Origin: Hyphomicrobiales bacterium
GTDB lineage: Bacteria; Pseudomonadota; Alphaproteobacteria; Rhizobiales; Rhizobiaceae
DNA: 64,000 bases
Direction: 5' to 3'
Assembly: GCA_017305935.1 (NCBI GenBank)
Contig: JAFKJU010000029.1
Location: 1 to 64,000 of the forward strand
A program made the translations under genes and the position numbers. The first letter of the stretch is position 1, and each line of letters begins with the position of its first letter. Positions 41,440 to 51,445 of this stretch are shown here, one piece after another. The notes under the pieces are model-generated. The model was not told the origin of the DNA, made no database searches, and saw nothing but the letters and a program-made list of their open reading frames with translations.

Positions 41440-43241
41440 TGCAGAACACGACGCTCTACTCCCTCTTCATGCCGCCCGAAGATTGTTATGGCGACTTTGG
41501 CCTTATGTGCGGCTTCACCGCGACGCGGCAGGTCCTGGGGCAGATCCGCCGAACATTCACAGGCGAGATGGCGCGCCCGGTGCTGGCCGCCTTCATCCAT
41601 CCAACCGTGAATGCGATCTCGGACGTTCCGGGACTTGCCTGGATGTGGATGCGCCTCGTGGGACGCGGCTACAACCTTCTCCATGCCAAGGTGGCGCTTC
41701 TGGGTTTTCGCAAGCGCGGCGGAGATGGCTATGTCATTCGCCTCGCTGTCAGCACGGGGAACTGGACACAGGATCCGCTTACTCGCAGCATCGACCTGTT
41801 CTGGTCGATCGATCTGGACTCTGCTGTGCCTGACGCACAGGACATAGCCGATATCCGCGCCGCGCATGAGATGTTTGGCTGGCTGCGCGAGCGGGCAGAT
41901 TGCGCCCTGATCGAACGCAGTTTTGACGGGCACCGGCCAGACGCCTTGCTGGAGGCCGCGATCACAGCCTTGCCCACGTCATCCGCGCGTCCCCGCTTCA
42001 TCGACAGCCGCAATCAGGCGCTGTTTCCTCAGGTGGTCGAGCGCCTGGGTACGAAGAAGAAGGCCGACCGTCTCATCCTCGGGTCTGGCTATTTCGAGAG
42101 CGACGGCGATGGTGCTGCTGGCCTGCCAGAGCGACTGCGCCGCGCATTGGTGCAGGAGAAATCCCTGACGAAAACAGCGGCTCTTGACCTGTTTCTCAAC
42201 CCGTCCTCCTGTCAGGGGCTTGCTGCCCGGGCCGGTGCCTTGATTGACGCAGGCTGGAACTTGCGCCCTCCGCGCTCTGTCTTGCATGGAACTGATGGGT
42301 GCCTGCATGCAAAATTTGTGGTGCTGGCGTCGGGCGAGACCGAGGCCTCGGGACGGGCTTATCTTGGATCCGGCAATCTGAGCATGAACGGGTTTGAGCG
42401 TGCCGCAAGCGCCGGGGGAAACCTTGAGGCAGGTGTGATCGTCGATCTGCCGGGGGGGCTGAAATGGCCGCGACGCAGAGACACGCGGAACGGTATCGCC
42501 GCTGTTTTGCCGATCCAGTTCACTGATGTGGTGACGCCCGAGGCCCTGCAGCAAGGGGAAGGCTTTGTGCGCCCCGATGAGCCAGAAACCCAGCCGCCAG
42601 TTGCGTGGCTTATATGGCAAGACGGGGTGCTCTCGGCCCCCGAAGATAAATCGGTGATGGTGATTGGTGTCGATGCGGCTCAGGCCCAGACACCTTGTCC
42701 ATGGCCTGCACCGGCTCCAGCGATTGTGACACTCGCGGAGGGCGGCTGGCGGCTGCCTGTCATTTCTTCCGAAGCACTTGTTGTCGCTCGCCCCTCCGAT
42801 ATGTCGGTCGAAGATATCCTTGCCAGCCTTGGCTCATTTCCCGAGCCAGGTGATGCTGACAGCGAAGATGAGGGTGAGGAAGGCGAAGAGCCGCTCACCG
42901 ACGCCTCAGATACCACCGAAGCTCCGCCAGCTGCCTATCCCATTCGCAGGATGATGGAACTTCTGGTGCGTCTTTGTGAGACACAGGCAAGGTTGGACCC
43001 GCGGGACTGGCAAAGGTGGTGTCGGGAGTTGCAACAGAACCTTTGCGCTATCGCGTCTCGCGAAAAAACGATGCTCGAGTTCTTCCGGAAGGCTAGGGCA
43101 AATCCTCTGCCTGCTCTAGCAGATCCGCGTATGCGCCCGGAAGGGGTTTCGCCAGACCTATTGAGAGATACGCTTTTGGCAGTGTCCGTCGCGTGGGAGC
43201 TCAGCGCTTACCCATCGCTCTGGGAACGGGAGGCCGCGTGA
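41439..43241 (+). CDS. Cassette gene 2: Tdp1-like PLD-superfamily phosphodiesterase
   Basis: A 600-residue protein with two PLD-superfamily half-sites. First: LLHAKVALLGF (H82, K84) with STGNWT (N108). Second: CLHAKFVVLASG (H290, K292) with YLGSGNLSMNG (N313). The HxK...N pattern without the HKD aspartate is that of tyrosyl-DNA phosphodiesterase (Tdp1) and related nucleases. About 280 C-terminal residues follow, with an acidic linker (DADSEDEGEEGEE). In bacteria such proteins occur in defence loci beside helicases (for example DrmC of DISARM), but this is not a DISARM locus. Start and stop both overlap the neighbours in TGATG. Confidence 0.75.
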   Translation: MQNTTLYSLFMPPEDCYGDFGLMCGFTATRQVLGQIRRTFTGEMARPVLAAFIHPTVNAISDVPGLAWMWMRLVGRGYNLLHAKVALLGFRKRGGDGYVIRLAVSTGNWTQDPLTRSIDLFWSIDLDSAVPDAQDIADIRAAHEMFGWLRERADCALIERSFDGHRPDALLEAAITALPTSSARPRFIDSRNQALFPQVVERLGTKKKADRLILGSGYFESDGDGAAGLPERLRRALVQEKSLTKTAALDLFLNPSSCQGLAARAGALIDAGWNLRPPRSVLHGTDGCLHAKFVVLASGETEASGRAYLGSGNLSMNGFERAASAGGNLEAGVIVDLPGGLKWPRRRDTRNGIAAVLPIQFTDVVTPEALQQGEGFVRPDEPETQPPVAWLIWQDGVLSAPEDKSVMVIGVDAAQAQTPCPWPAPAPAIVTLAEGGWRLPVISSEALVVARPSDMSVEDILASLGSFPEPGDADSEDEGEEGEEPLTDASDTTEAPPAAYPIRRMMELLVRLCETQARLDPRDWQRWCRELQQNLCAIASREKTMLEFFRKARANPLPALADPRMRPEGVSPDLLRDTLLAVSVAWELSAYPSLWEREAA

Positions 43242-45799
43242 TGGTGGACTGGAACGAGGTCGCGAGCATTCTGGATCGTATCGCAGGGACGTCTGATGAT
43301 ACCCTGCTAGATCATGGCCAGAAGGCGAGTGTCACAGAACTAGCGTGCCGTATCCGGGCGGGCCAACGCTCGGCCCTGCTGGCTGATGAGGTGGGTATGG
43401 GCAAGACCCGCATTGCGGCGGCACTGATCGCAGCGGTGCGGGAGGCGGGCGGGCGCAGCGCCATTGTTCTGCCCGCGGGCCTTGGGGCACAATGGCAACA
43501 GGAACTGAAACGGTTCAACGCCGACGACAAGACATTGCTGCCGCTGCGCAGCTATGATGGTTTCATCTCCGGTTTCTTGCACGATACCGATGCGGAGGGG
43601 AGCGCAAGACGGATACACAGCCATAAGGAGTGGCTTTCGGATCGCCGCAAGCAGCGTGAGTTGCCGGAGAACGGCTGGGCCGCCGAAGAGATCATAATGA
43701 TCTCTCATTCCTTCGCGAACATGCAGTTTCCCAATCGTGGAGAAGGCCCCGCTGGAGGCTGGCGCCGGGAACTCTTACCCAACGTCGCCCGCCTGATTGA
43801 CGGCCGACGGCGCAACTTCATGCGCGAAAATTTCCATTCGGGTGAGGTGGGCTATGTATATGCCAGTCGCCGTGCGGCGCGGCACATTGCCCAAACGATT
43901 CTGGACCACGAACTGCCGCGCGATGCCATTAACGGCGATCAGAAATGGCTTTCGGCGGACGATTACAAGAACAGGATCCTGCCGCTGATCGGCTATGGCC
44001 TGGGTCAGTTTGATCTCATAGTCGTTGACGAAGCCCACAAGGCGCGCGGCGCAGATTCAAGCCTTTCGCGCATTCTCGGCCCGGTAAGCTGGGAAGCGGA
44101 TGATCCTTTTCGTCTGGGCATGACCGCAACCCCGGTCGAGCTGGACTCCAGCCAGTGGATCGACACGCTGGAGCGGCTCAATGGTCGCGATGGCAATCAG
44201 GATATGACTGCGCTCGCAGCGCTGACGGAATGGATCACCGGCTATGTGGATGTTGTTCGTCGGATTCAAACCGAAGAACTGGACGAGACGCTGACCGGGG
44301 AATTCGAGACCTCCGCCCGGCAGTTCTGCGCAGCATTGCGACCATACGTCCTGCGCCGGGACAAACGCAGTGACCCCGAATTCTGCGTCTTCAAAGACAG
44401 TCATGGTGATTATCGTGAGGTCACCGATATCCCGGTTTCACCGGAGGCAGAGGGTTTTACCCGTGACTGGTTGCGCCGCTTTTGTGCGGCTGAGGCGCTG
44501 TCGTTACTCCCTCAGGATGATCCGCGTGTGAAACGGGTCAGGCTCGCCGTTGCCCAGGGGTATGGGTTCGGCTTTGGAGAGGATGAGGAAGACAGCCCTT
44601 CTGGCATGACAGATGCAAAACTCGTTGGTCCGGCGGGGTTTTGGACGGAAGCTTTCACCGCTGAGAGCAACGACATCTATAGCCACCCTGCGATCCTGGC
44701 GGCTGTGAGACAAATCGAGGCCTATACACGGGCCGGCGAGAAAGTGCTCGTCTTCGGCAGGTTCCTGACGCCGATGAATGTGCTGACCAGACTGCTGGAC
44801 GCGCGTGAGATGCTGCGTCGTTTGCGAGACGGACAGCACTGGCCTGCCAGTGGGATCGGGGAAAGCAATATAGCAGCCGTCATTGCGGCGATGAGGGATC
44901 CTGATCTTGCGGTGGCGGGTGGGGTCGACGAAATCGATGTGATGTTGAAAACCCGCTATCAGGAGTGGGCGAGCGAGCGCCGGGCTGAACTCGCACGGCT
45001 TCATCGGGAGTTGGAAGACCTTGCGCTGGAGGGAGGAGCTGCTGCATTTCTGTCAGAGATTCTGCGCCATGAGGACGGCAAACAAGACCTTCAATTCGGG
45101 GCATTGCTCGAGGCACTTGGTGGCAGGCGGGAAGTTGCGGGCGCTTCCTGGACGGGGCGGGAAATGCTCGGGCTGTTCGAAAAACTGCTCATGGAGCTTG
45201 CCGGGGATGATGAAGCAGAGAACAACGATACGCAGAAAGCCAGGCTGGATGCCTGGCTGAACGATTATTCCGGGCGCGAGGGCAACTTCGCCAGGATGAT
45301 GTCAGGCGCAACCGCACCGCAAACGCGGCGTATGCTGCAATCTGCATTCAACCGGTCGTCCAGTTGGCCGATGGTGCTACTCGCGCAATCCCGCGTCGGG
45401 CGTGAGGGCCTGAATCTGCATGAGGCCTGTCGCACAGTGATTCTACTGCACGCGGAGTGGAATCCCGGCATTGTCGAGCAGCAGATTGGGCGTGTGGATC
45501 GCAAGAACAGTCTTTGGCTTCGCGAATGGCGGAAATGGAGGGATCATGGTGATGGTCTCCCGCCCCGCATTCGGGTTCACCCTGTTGTCGTCAGTGGCAC
45601 ATACGACGATCACAACTGGCAGGTTCTCAAGGCGCGTTGGCTGGAACTGAGGGCGCAGTTGCATGGCGATGTCCTGCGTCCCGTTCCAGGTCGGTCAGAG
45701 GTGATAGATGACAAACGAACCTGCGCTGACCGCGTTCGGCGCGCAGTGCCGGATTTTTCGCCGCCGCTCTCAGCTTGCGATATCAGCTCGCTGGATTGA
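43241..45799 (+). CDS. Cassette gene 3: SNF2-type DEAH helicase
   Basis: An 852-residue SF2/SNF2-like translocase. Walker A GMGKT (52-56, in LLADEVGMGKTRIAAAL), DEAH box (263-266, in LIVVDEAHKARG), motif III GMTATPVEL, and the C-terminal lobe with LLAQSRVGREGLNLHEA and QQIGRVDRKNSLW (motif VI). A 40-50 residue helical insertion separates the lobes. The start is set by the TGATG overlap with the phosphodiesterase gene. The 3' end overlaps the convergent arcC gene by 17 bases, so the last residues may derive from a right-hand junction. Probably moves along DNA to deliver the phosphodiesterase; inferred. Confidence 0.85.
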   Translation: MVDWNEVASILDRIAGTSDDTLLDHGQKASVTELACRIRAGQRSALLADEVGMGKTRIAAALIAAVREAGGRSAIVLPAGLGAQWQQELKRFNADDKTLLPLRSYDGFISGFLHDTDAEGSARRIHSHKEWLSDRRKQRELPENGWAAEEIIMISHSFANMQFPNRGEGPAGGWRRELLPNVARLIDGRRRNFMRENFHSGEVGYVYASRRAARHIAQTILDHELPRDAINGDQKWLSADDYKNRILPLIGYGLGQFDLIVVDEAHKARGADSSLSRILGPVSWEADDPFRLGMTATPVELDSSQWIDTLERLNGRDGNQDMTALAALTEWITGYVDVVRRIQTEELDETLTGEFETSARQFCAALRPYVLRRDKRSDPEFCVFKDSHGDYREVTDIPVSPEAEGFTRDWLRRFCAAEALSLLPQDDPRVKRVRLAVAQGYGFGFGEDEEDSPSGMTDAKLVGPAGFWTEAFTAESNDIYSHPAILAAVRQIEAYTRAGEKVLVFGRFLTPMNVLTRLLDAREMLRRLRDGQHWPASGIGESNIAAVIAAMRDPDLAVAGGVDEIDVMLKTRYQEWASERRAELARLHRELEDLALEGGAAAFLSEILRHEDGKQDLQFGALLEALGGRREVAGASWTGREMLGLFEKLLMELAGDDEAENNDTQKARLDAWLNDYSGREGNFARMMSGATAPQTRRMLQSAFNRSSSWPMVLLAQSRVGREGLNLHEACRTVILLHAEWNPGIVEQQIGRVDRKNSLWLREWRKWRDHGDGLPPRIRVHPVVVSGTYDDHNWQVLKARWLELRAQLHGDVLRPVPGRSEVIDDKRTCADRVRRAVPDFSPPLSACDISSLD

Positions 45800-46709
45800 T
45801 CGCCTGAAGCGTCACCAACGTGCCTTGCCGCCCTTCTAGAATCCCGCGCGCATCTTCAAGCCGGCCTATTCCAGCAATCCCGCCCGCGTTCGCAAAATCG
45901 CACGCCGCTTCGACTTTCGGTCGCATGGACCCGGCCGCGAACATATCGCTGGTCAATTCGGCAGGCGTTACTTTGCGGATCGGCCGCCTATCCACCGTTC
46001 CCCACCCCTCATAAACGGCGTCCACGTCGGTCAGCATCAGGAAAGCGTCGGCCCCGAGCGCCCTGGCGAGAAGCCCGGCTGCTTTGTCCTTGTCGATCAC
46101 CGCTTCCAGTCCCCGAAGCGTCCCATCGGCTTCGCGCATGACCGGGATACCTCCACCGCCGGCGCAGATGACAGTGACGCCAGCCTCCACAAGGAGCCTG
46201 ATCGTCTCGATCTGGGTAATATGCTGAGGTAGTGGTGACGGGACGACCCGGCGCCAGCGGCCCTGCGCTTCTTCTACCATCGGCCAGCCATATGCCTCTT
46301 TCGCCTTTAGCGCCTCGTTCTGCGTGTAGACCGGACCTATCGGCTTTTCCGCGCGAGCGAAGGCGGGATCGTCCCGGTCCACCTCGATCTGGGTCAGCAG
46401 TGTCGCGATCCTTGAACCCGCAGGCATCGCATTGGTCAGCTCCTGCTCGACCAGATAGCCGATCATGCCGACGCTCTCTGCACCCAGGACATCGAGCGGA
46501 TAGGGGTCGACGTCTTTGTAGGCCGCCGCCTGCAAGGCGAGGAGACCGACCTGTGGTCCGTTTCCATGGGCGACCACGATGTCATGGTCGCGCGCCAGAT
46601 CGGCCATCGCTGCGGCCGCCTTGCGAACGTTGGTGCGTTGCGCATCGGCCGTCATTGGCTCGCCGCGCTTGAGGAGCGCATTACCGCCCAGTGCTATCAC
46701 GACCCTCAT
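45783..46709 (-). CDS. arcC: Carbamate kinase
   Basis: A 308-residue carbamate kinase: the N-terminal MRVVIALGGNALLKRGE, AHGNGPQVGLLALQ, AGGGGIPV and the C-terminal DAVYEGWGT with MRPKVEAACDF. It converts carbamoyl phosphate and ADP to ATP, CO2 and ammonia, the ATP-yielding step of the arginine deiminase pathway. The ATG lies one base after the arcB stop (TGACATG). Its 3' end overlaps the helicase gene on the other strand. Confidence 0.95.
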   Translation of the reverse strand: MRVVIALGGNALLKRGEPMTADAQRTNVRKAAAAMADLARDHDIVVAHGNGPQVGLLALQAAAYKDVDPYPLDVLGAESVGMIGYLVEQELTNAMPAGSRIATLLTQIEVDRDDPAFARAEKPIGPVYTQNEALKAKEAYGWPMVEEAQGRWRRVVPSPLPQHITQIETIRLLVEAGVTVICAGGGGIPVMREADGTLRGLEAVIDKDKAAGLLARALGADAFLMLTDVDAVYEGWGTVDRRPIRKVTPAELTSDMFAAGSMRPKVEAACDFANAGGIAGIGRLEDARGILEGRQGTLVTLQAINPAS

Positions 46710-46710
46710 G

Positions 46711-47712
46711 TCACGACCCCAAGGTTGCGACCAGCAGGGCCTTGATCGTGTGCATTCGGTTTTCCGCCTGGTCGAAGACGATGGACGCTTCGGACTCGAA
46801 GACCTCTTCGGTCACTTCCATGCTGTCGATGCCGTATTGCTGGAAGATCTTCTCGCCGACCTCGGTCTCGCGATTGTGGAACGCGGGCAGGCAGTGCATG
46901 AATTTCGCATGCGGATTGCCCGTCGCCGCCATGATGCCAGCGGTGACACGATAGGGTGTGAGCAGTTCAATGCGTTCCTTCCAGACCGAGTCCGGCTCCC
47001 CCATTGACACCCACACATCGGTGTAGACGAAATCGCAGCCGTTGACGGCCTCGTAAGGATCTTCGGTCAGGGCGATCTTCGCACCGGTCCTGGCTGCGAT
47101 CTCCTGGCACTGACGCACCAAATGGTCCTCAGGCCAGCAGGCTTTCGGCGCGCCGAGGCGCACATCCATGCCGATCTGCGCGGCGCCTGCCAGCAGCGAG
47201 TTGCCCATGTTGTTTCCGGCGTCACCGAGGAAGGCGAAACTTACCTGGGACAGGTGCTTGCGCGTGTATTCCCGCATGGTCAGGAAATCGGCGAGAATCT
47301 GCGTCGGATGGAACTCGTCGGTCAGTCCGTTGTAGACCGGAACGCCGGCATAGGCCGCCAAGGTTTCCGCCTGTTCCTGTCCGAAGCCGCGATACTCGAT
47401 GCCGTCATACATCCGCCCGAGAACGCGGGCGGTATCCTTCATCGACTCCTTCTTGCCGATCTGGGTGCCGGTTGGCCCGAGATAGGTAACGTGGGCGCCC
47501 TGGTCATAGGCGGCCACCTCGAAACCCGTGCGTGTGCGCGTCGAATCCTTCTCGAAGATCAGCGCGACGTTCTTGCCTTTCAGGCGTTGCTCCTCGTAGC
47601 CGCCATATTTCGCCTGCTTGAGCGAAGCTGACAGTTTGAGCAGGAAACGGATCTCGTCCGGCGTGAAATCGAGCAGCTTCAGGACACTGCGACCTCTCAG
47701 GTTAACGGGCAT
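46711..47712 (-). CDS. arcB: Catabolic ornithine carbamoyltransferase
   Basis: A 333-residue OTCase with the carbamoyl-phosphate motif STRTRT (in [16 protein letters not shown]), [14 protein letters not shown], and the ornithine loop MHCLPAF. The arc operon context and the full-length, arcB-like N-terminus ([20 protein letters not shown]) indicate the catabolic enzyme, which splits citrulline to ornithine and carbamoyl phosphate. AGGAGG lies upstream of the ATG. Confidence 0.95.
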   Translation of the reverse strand: MPVNLRGRSVLKLLDFTPDEIRFLLKLSASLKQAKYGGYEEQRLKGKNVALIFEKDSTRTRTGFEVAAYDQGAHVTYLGPTGTQIGKKESMKDTARVLGRMYDGIEYRGFGQEQAETLAAYAGVPVYNGLTDEFHPTQILADFLTMREYTRKHLSQVSFAFLGDAGNNMGNSLLAGAAQIGMDVRLGAPKACWPEDHLVRQCQEIAARTGAKIALTEDPYEAVNGCDFVYTDVWVSMGEPDSVWKERIELLTPYRVTAGIMAATGNPHAKFMHCLPAFHNRETEVGEKIFQQYGIDSMEVTEEVFESEASIVFDQAENRMHTIKALLVATLGS

Positions 47713-47724
47713 GATAGACCTCCT

Positions 47725-48951
47725 TTAAACCGGATCCCGGATGAGGGGGCACGTCATGCAATGACCGCCACCCCTGCCGCGGCCGAGTTCGGCGCCCGGC
47801 ACGGTGATGACCTCTACGCCTGCCTTGCGCAGTTGGGTGTTGGTGTAGGTGTTGCGGTCGTAAGCGACGACGACGCCAGGCTCGAGCGCCACGACGTTGT
47901 TGCCGTCATCCCATTGCTCGCGTTCAGCGACATAGGCATCGCCGCCCGTCTCGACCACGCGCAACTGCTTCAGCCCCAGCACCTCGGCCGCGACCTCTAC
48001 GAGCGGCCGCTCTTCCTTGCGTACATCGATCGTGCCTTCGCGCTCGCCCGGACGAATGGAATAGGGCTCGATCTTGTGGGCGACATCCGCAAACAGCGTC
48101 ACGAGATCGCGGTCGCAGAAGCTGAAGACGGTGTCGAGGTGCATGGAGGCGCGCTCGATAGGCAGTTTGCAGGCGATCACTCTTTCCGCGCCGCCCTGTG
48201 CGAACAGCGACCGCGCGAGCTGACCGACGGCCTGTGGTGTCGTCCGCTCGCCCATGCCCACAAGAACCGTTCCGTTGCCGATCGGCATGACGTCGCCCCC
48301 CTCGAGAGTGGCAAGGCCGTGGTCCTTGTCGGGATCGCCCCACCAGACCGGGAAGCCCATGTCGCGGAAATCCGGGTGGAAGCGATAGATGGCGGCGATG
48401 TTGACGGTCTCGAGCTTGCGCGCGTTCCAGCGCATCGGATTGAGCGTGACGCCGCCATAGATCCAGCAGGTCGTGTCACGGGTAAAGAGGTGATTGGGAA
48501 GCGGCGGCAGGACAAAATCCTCCGGCCGCAGCGTTTCGGCGAGAAGGCCGGCGCTTTTGATCGGTAACTCCGTCTTGCTCAGTCCGCCCAGCAGGATCAG
48601 GGAAAGGGCGTCCGCCTCGATCTCCATCAGATGCGCCCTGAGATCATCGGCGAAGCCGACGCCAACCGTGTCGTCATTGACCCGCCGTTCAAGAAGCCAT
48701 CGGCGAGCCTCGGGAATCTGTAGCGTTTCTACCAGCATCTCGCGCAGAAACACGACCTCGACGCCGCGATGGCGCATGGCGTCCACGAAGGTCAGATGCT
48801 CGACGCGGGCCTGCTTGACCCAGATGACGTCGTCGAAGAGCAGTTCGTGGCAATTCGACGGGGTGAGCCGGGCAAGCGCTGCCCCAGGTCGATGGACCAG
48901 AACGCGCCGAAGCTTGCCGACCTCGGAATGGACTCCGTAGGCGTGGGGCAT
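47725..48951 (-). CDS. arcA: Arginine deiminase
   Basis: A 408-residue guanidino-group hydrolase: [36 protein letters not shown], the catalytic histidine region [13 protein letters not shown], and the nucleophile C398 in [11 protein letters not shown]. It deiminates arginine to citrulline and ammonia. The ATG at 48,951 ([10 protein letters not shown]) is used because AAGGAG precedes it; a longer frame would extend into the transporter gene. Confidence 0.95.
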   Translation of the reverse strand: MPHAYGVHSEVGKLRRVLVHRPGAALARLTPSNCHELLFDDVIWVKQARVEHLTFVDAMRHRGVEVVFLREMLVETLQIPEARRWLLERRVNDDTVGVGFADDLRAHLMEIEADALSLILLGGLSKTELPIKSAGLLAETLRPEDFVLPPLPNHLFTRDTTCWIYGGVTLNPMRWNARKLETVNIAAIYRFHPDFRDMGFPVWWGDPDKDHGLATLEGGDVMPIGNGTVLVGMGERTTPQAVGQLARSLFAQGGAERVIACKLPIERASMHLDTVFSFCDRDLVTLFADVAHKIEPYSIRPGEREGTIDVRKEERPLVEVAAEVLGLKQLRVVETGGDAYVAEREQWDDGNNVVALEPGVVVAYDRNTYTNTQLRKAGVEVITVPGAELGRGRGGGHCMTCPLIRDPV

Positions 48952-48962
48952 GACAATCTCCT

Positions 48963-50396
48963 TCAGACGATGATGGCGGCGATGCTGAGGCTCGCCATGA
49001 TGATGACGGTGAGGATCACGAGAAGCGGCCACATGAAGCGCAGCCACCGTTCGTATGGGATGCGACCTATGGCGAGCGCACCCATGACCACGGCGAAGGT
49101 CGGATTAATGAGATTCACGATGCCATTCGCCGACTGATAGGCAGTGACCACCAGATCGCGGCCCACGCCGGCAAAATCGGCGACCGGGGCCATGATCGGC
49201 ATCGACAGGACTGCAAGACCCGACGACGACGGCACGAAGAACGACAGCAGGATCTGAAGCCAGTACATCACGTTGATAAAGGCGACCTTGCCGAGGCCTG
49301 CGACCGAACCTTCGGCCCAATGCAGTATGGTGTCGGTAATCTTGCCCTCATCCATGATGACAACGATGCCGCGCGCCAGACCTATGATCAGGGCAACACC
49401 GAGAAGGTCGCGTGCTCCGTTAACGAAGGCATCCGTGAAGTTCTTCTCACCCGTTCGCGCAATGACGCCTATGACAATGGCGGAGGCGAGGAAGAGACCG
49501 CTCATCTCGCCCATCCACCAGCCGCCCTTGAGCACACCCCAGATCATCACCACGAAGGTGATGCCGAAGACCGCAAGCACGACCTTGTGTACCAGGGTGA
49601 AGTCGATCGTCCCCTCGTGATGAGCGCTGAGGAAAAGCTTCTCGTTGTCGGCTTTCATGTCGTAGACGAGCGATTTGCTCGGATCGAGCCGAACCCGTTC
49701 CGCATAGCGCATGACGTAGGCAACGCAGGCGAGCCAGCTCAGCCCGAGAATGACGACGCGCAAAACCAGCCCTTGCGTGAACGGCACGCCGGCCGCGTCA
49801 GAGGCGATAACGGTGGCAAATGCGTTGACCGTGGACCCCAAGACACCAACGCCTGCTCCAAGGAGGATGATGGCGACGGCGGTAACCGCGTCATATCGCG
49901 CGGCGATCATAATCGGGATCAGCAGCATATAGAAAGCGAGCGTTTCTTCGGCCATTCCATAGGTGGTGCCGCCGAAGGCAAACAGCGCCATCAGGAACGG
50001 GATCATCCACTTTTCCCGTCCCTTGAGCTTGGCCATAGCGCGCTCGATTCCGGCATTTATCGCGCCTGTCGAGGTGACGACCCCGATGAACCCGCCAATC
50101 ACCAGGACGAAAAGAGCGACATCGATGGCGTTTGCGGTGCCGGCTGCGGGGTCGTAGAACCCGCGGATTGGCGCCATGATGATGTCGACTATCCCCTGCG
50201 GCGCCGGCTCAGCGACCGCATAGGTCCCGGCGACGGGCACTTGCTTGTTCAGGGCCGCATTCTGAACACGGTCGTACTGCCCGGCCGGTATGATCCATGT
50301 GAGTGCGGCGACTAGAACGATCAAGCCAAAGAGGATGGTGAATGCGGTTGGGAACTGAAAACGTCGTTCCTCCGGTGCTTCAGAAACAGTGCTCAT
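48963..50396 (-). CDS. arcD: YfcC-family transporter, arginine/ornithine exchanger candidate
   Basis: A 477-residue protein with about 12 membrane helices and the YfcC/DcuC-like features [21 protein letters not shown] and [19 protein letters not shown]. In arc operons, YfcC-type carriers take the place of classical ArcD and are thought to exchange arginine for ornithine. First gene of the arcD-A-B-C order; an Fnr/FixK-type box lies 124 bases upstream. Confidence 0.85.
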   Translation of the reverse strand: MSTVSEAPEERRFQFPTAFTILFGLIVLVAALTWIIPAGQYDRVQNAALNKQVPVAGTYAVAEPAPQGIVDIIMAPIRGFYDPAAGTANAIDVALFVLVIGGFIGVVTSTGAINAGIERAMAKLKGREKWMIPFLMALFAFGGTTYGMAEETLAFYMLLIPIMIAARYDAVTAVAIILLGAGVGVLGSTVNAFATVIASDAAGVPFTQGLVLRVVILGLSWLACVAYVMRYAERVRLDPSKSLVYDMKADNEKLFLSAHHEGTIDFTLVHKVVLAVFGITFVVMIWGVLKGGWWMGEMSGLFLASAIVIGVIARTGEKNFTDAFVNGARDLLGVALIIGLARGIVVIMDEGKITDTILHWAEGSVAGLGKVAFINVMYWLQILLSFFVPSSSGLAVLSMPIMAPVADFAGVGRDLVVTAYQSANGIVNLINPTFAVVMGALAIGRIPYERWLRFMWPLLVILTVIIMASLSIAAIIV

Positions 50397-50757
50397 ACCC
50401 CCTCCCAGGAAATAGTTGACAAGCTAAGCTGGCATCTGACCGCAAGCGAATGCTCCGGAACAGAGAAAGGCTTCTCCATCGAGCCAAAGTGACCATTGCT
50501 TATTTTCTAGGCCAGGGAATTGATCTGAGTCAACAGATGATGACTAGTAGAATTCAACGCTATGGCACTTTCCCGAAGGCTGATTCCTGGGCTGTTGTGT
50601 TCAACCAAAGCGTCGGTCAACGATCTCGCGCTGCATTGTCTGCTTGCTGACCGAATTCTGGGAAAGGAGCCGCGCTTCGATATCCGGCGCAGTCAGGTAA
50701 GGTATACCGGATGCCAAGCGTAGATATCGATCAACATCGGTTTGGGCGAAGACAATA
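50397..50757. other. 361-base intergenic region upstream of the arc operon
   Basis: No gene is convincing on either strand. It holds the anaerobic regulator box at 50,520-50,533. The part between the box and the CBS gene end (50,534-50,757) shows no clear element. The region is distinctly richer in A+T than its neighbours, as expected for a promoter. Confidence 0.6.
50520..50533 (-). promoter_or_regulatory. Fnr/FixK-type (FnrL/Anr) box of the arc operon
   Basis: TTGATCTGAGTCAA matches the Fnr/FixK consensus TTGAT-N4-RTCAA at every defined position. It is centred about 130 bases upstream of the arcD start, which allows a class II promoter (-41.5) with an 80-90 base leader. It implies induction of arginine fermentation under low oxygen. 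Confidence 0.75.
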
Positions 50758-51408
50758 TCAAGTCGGTTTGCCGGAGAAGCTCGCACCCGGTATGCCCTCG
50801 ATGACACATTTCACGGCCCGGAGTTGAAGATCTGTCAAATGTACTCCGGTGACCGCGACCGTCCCGCCGTGCACGTCGATCTTCAGCCTTTCCGGATCAA
50901 ATCCGAGGTCATTGCGGATACGCGCCGAAGCTGCAAGCCTGATACCTTCGTCTCCACGCGCAATGTGTTCGATACCCGAAAAGGAGGTCGCCTTTAAAAG
51001 GTCGCGGCGGCTGACGATCCCGATAACCGCACGGTCGGACGTTACCGGAATACGCTTGATGTTGCGGCTCAGCATCATCTCGGTCACCGTCGCCAAGGAG
51101 GTGGTATCAGCTACTGTCACAACTTCCGGGGACATGACATCACCAACGCGCCAGCTGTTGCAATGAATGTAATTTTTAAGATCGTTCTCATCGGTCATCG
51201 GATGGTCCTGCCGATCGAGCAAAGACCTTCCGATCTCCTTGCGGGACATCAGATCGCCTTCCGTAATGATCCCAACGAGCTTTCCGTCGCTATCCGTCAC
51301 CGGCAGACCGCTGACGCCACGCTCCAGCATGACTGAAACAGCGTGACGCACATGAGCATCCACACTGATCGTGGCAACGTCCCGCGTCATGATGTCGGAT
51401 GTGATCAT
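50758..51408 (-). CDS. CBS-pair and BON domain protein
   Basis: A 216-residue protein with two CBS domains (residues about 4-60, MTRDVATISVDAHVRHAVSV, and 90-145, MSPEVVTVADTTSLATVTEM) and a C-terminal BON domain (LRIDVHGGTVAVTGVH-like segment, about 165-210). CBS pairs sense adenylates; BON domains bind membranes. Proteins of this type are often in Fnr/FixK regulons. Probably co-transcribed with the alcohol dehydrogenase gene 37 bases upstream. Confidence 0.85.
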   Translation of the reverse strand: MITSDIMTRDVATISVDAHVRHAVSVMLERGVSGLPVTDSDGKLVGIITEGDLMSRKEIGRSLLDRQDHPMTDENDLKNYIHCNSWRVGDVMSPEVVTVADTTSLATVTEMMLSRNIKRIPVTSDRAVIGIVSRRDLLKATSFSGIEHIARGDEGIRLAASARIRNDLGFDPERLKIDVHGGTVAVTGVHLTDLQLRAVKCVIEGIPGASFSGKPT

Positions 51409-51445
51409 GTCTAACCCCTTTTCAAAAACCGCAGCGCCAAACTGA

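Noticed and set aside
40342..45799. Assignment of the cassette to DISARM or Dpd
   Set aside because: Only the PLD-plus-SNF2 theme is shared. The DISARM methylase, DrmA and DrmB, and the Dpd transglycosylase and queuosine genes are absent, and the PLD motif type differs.
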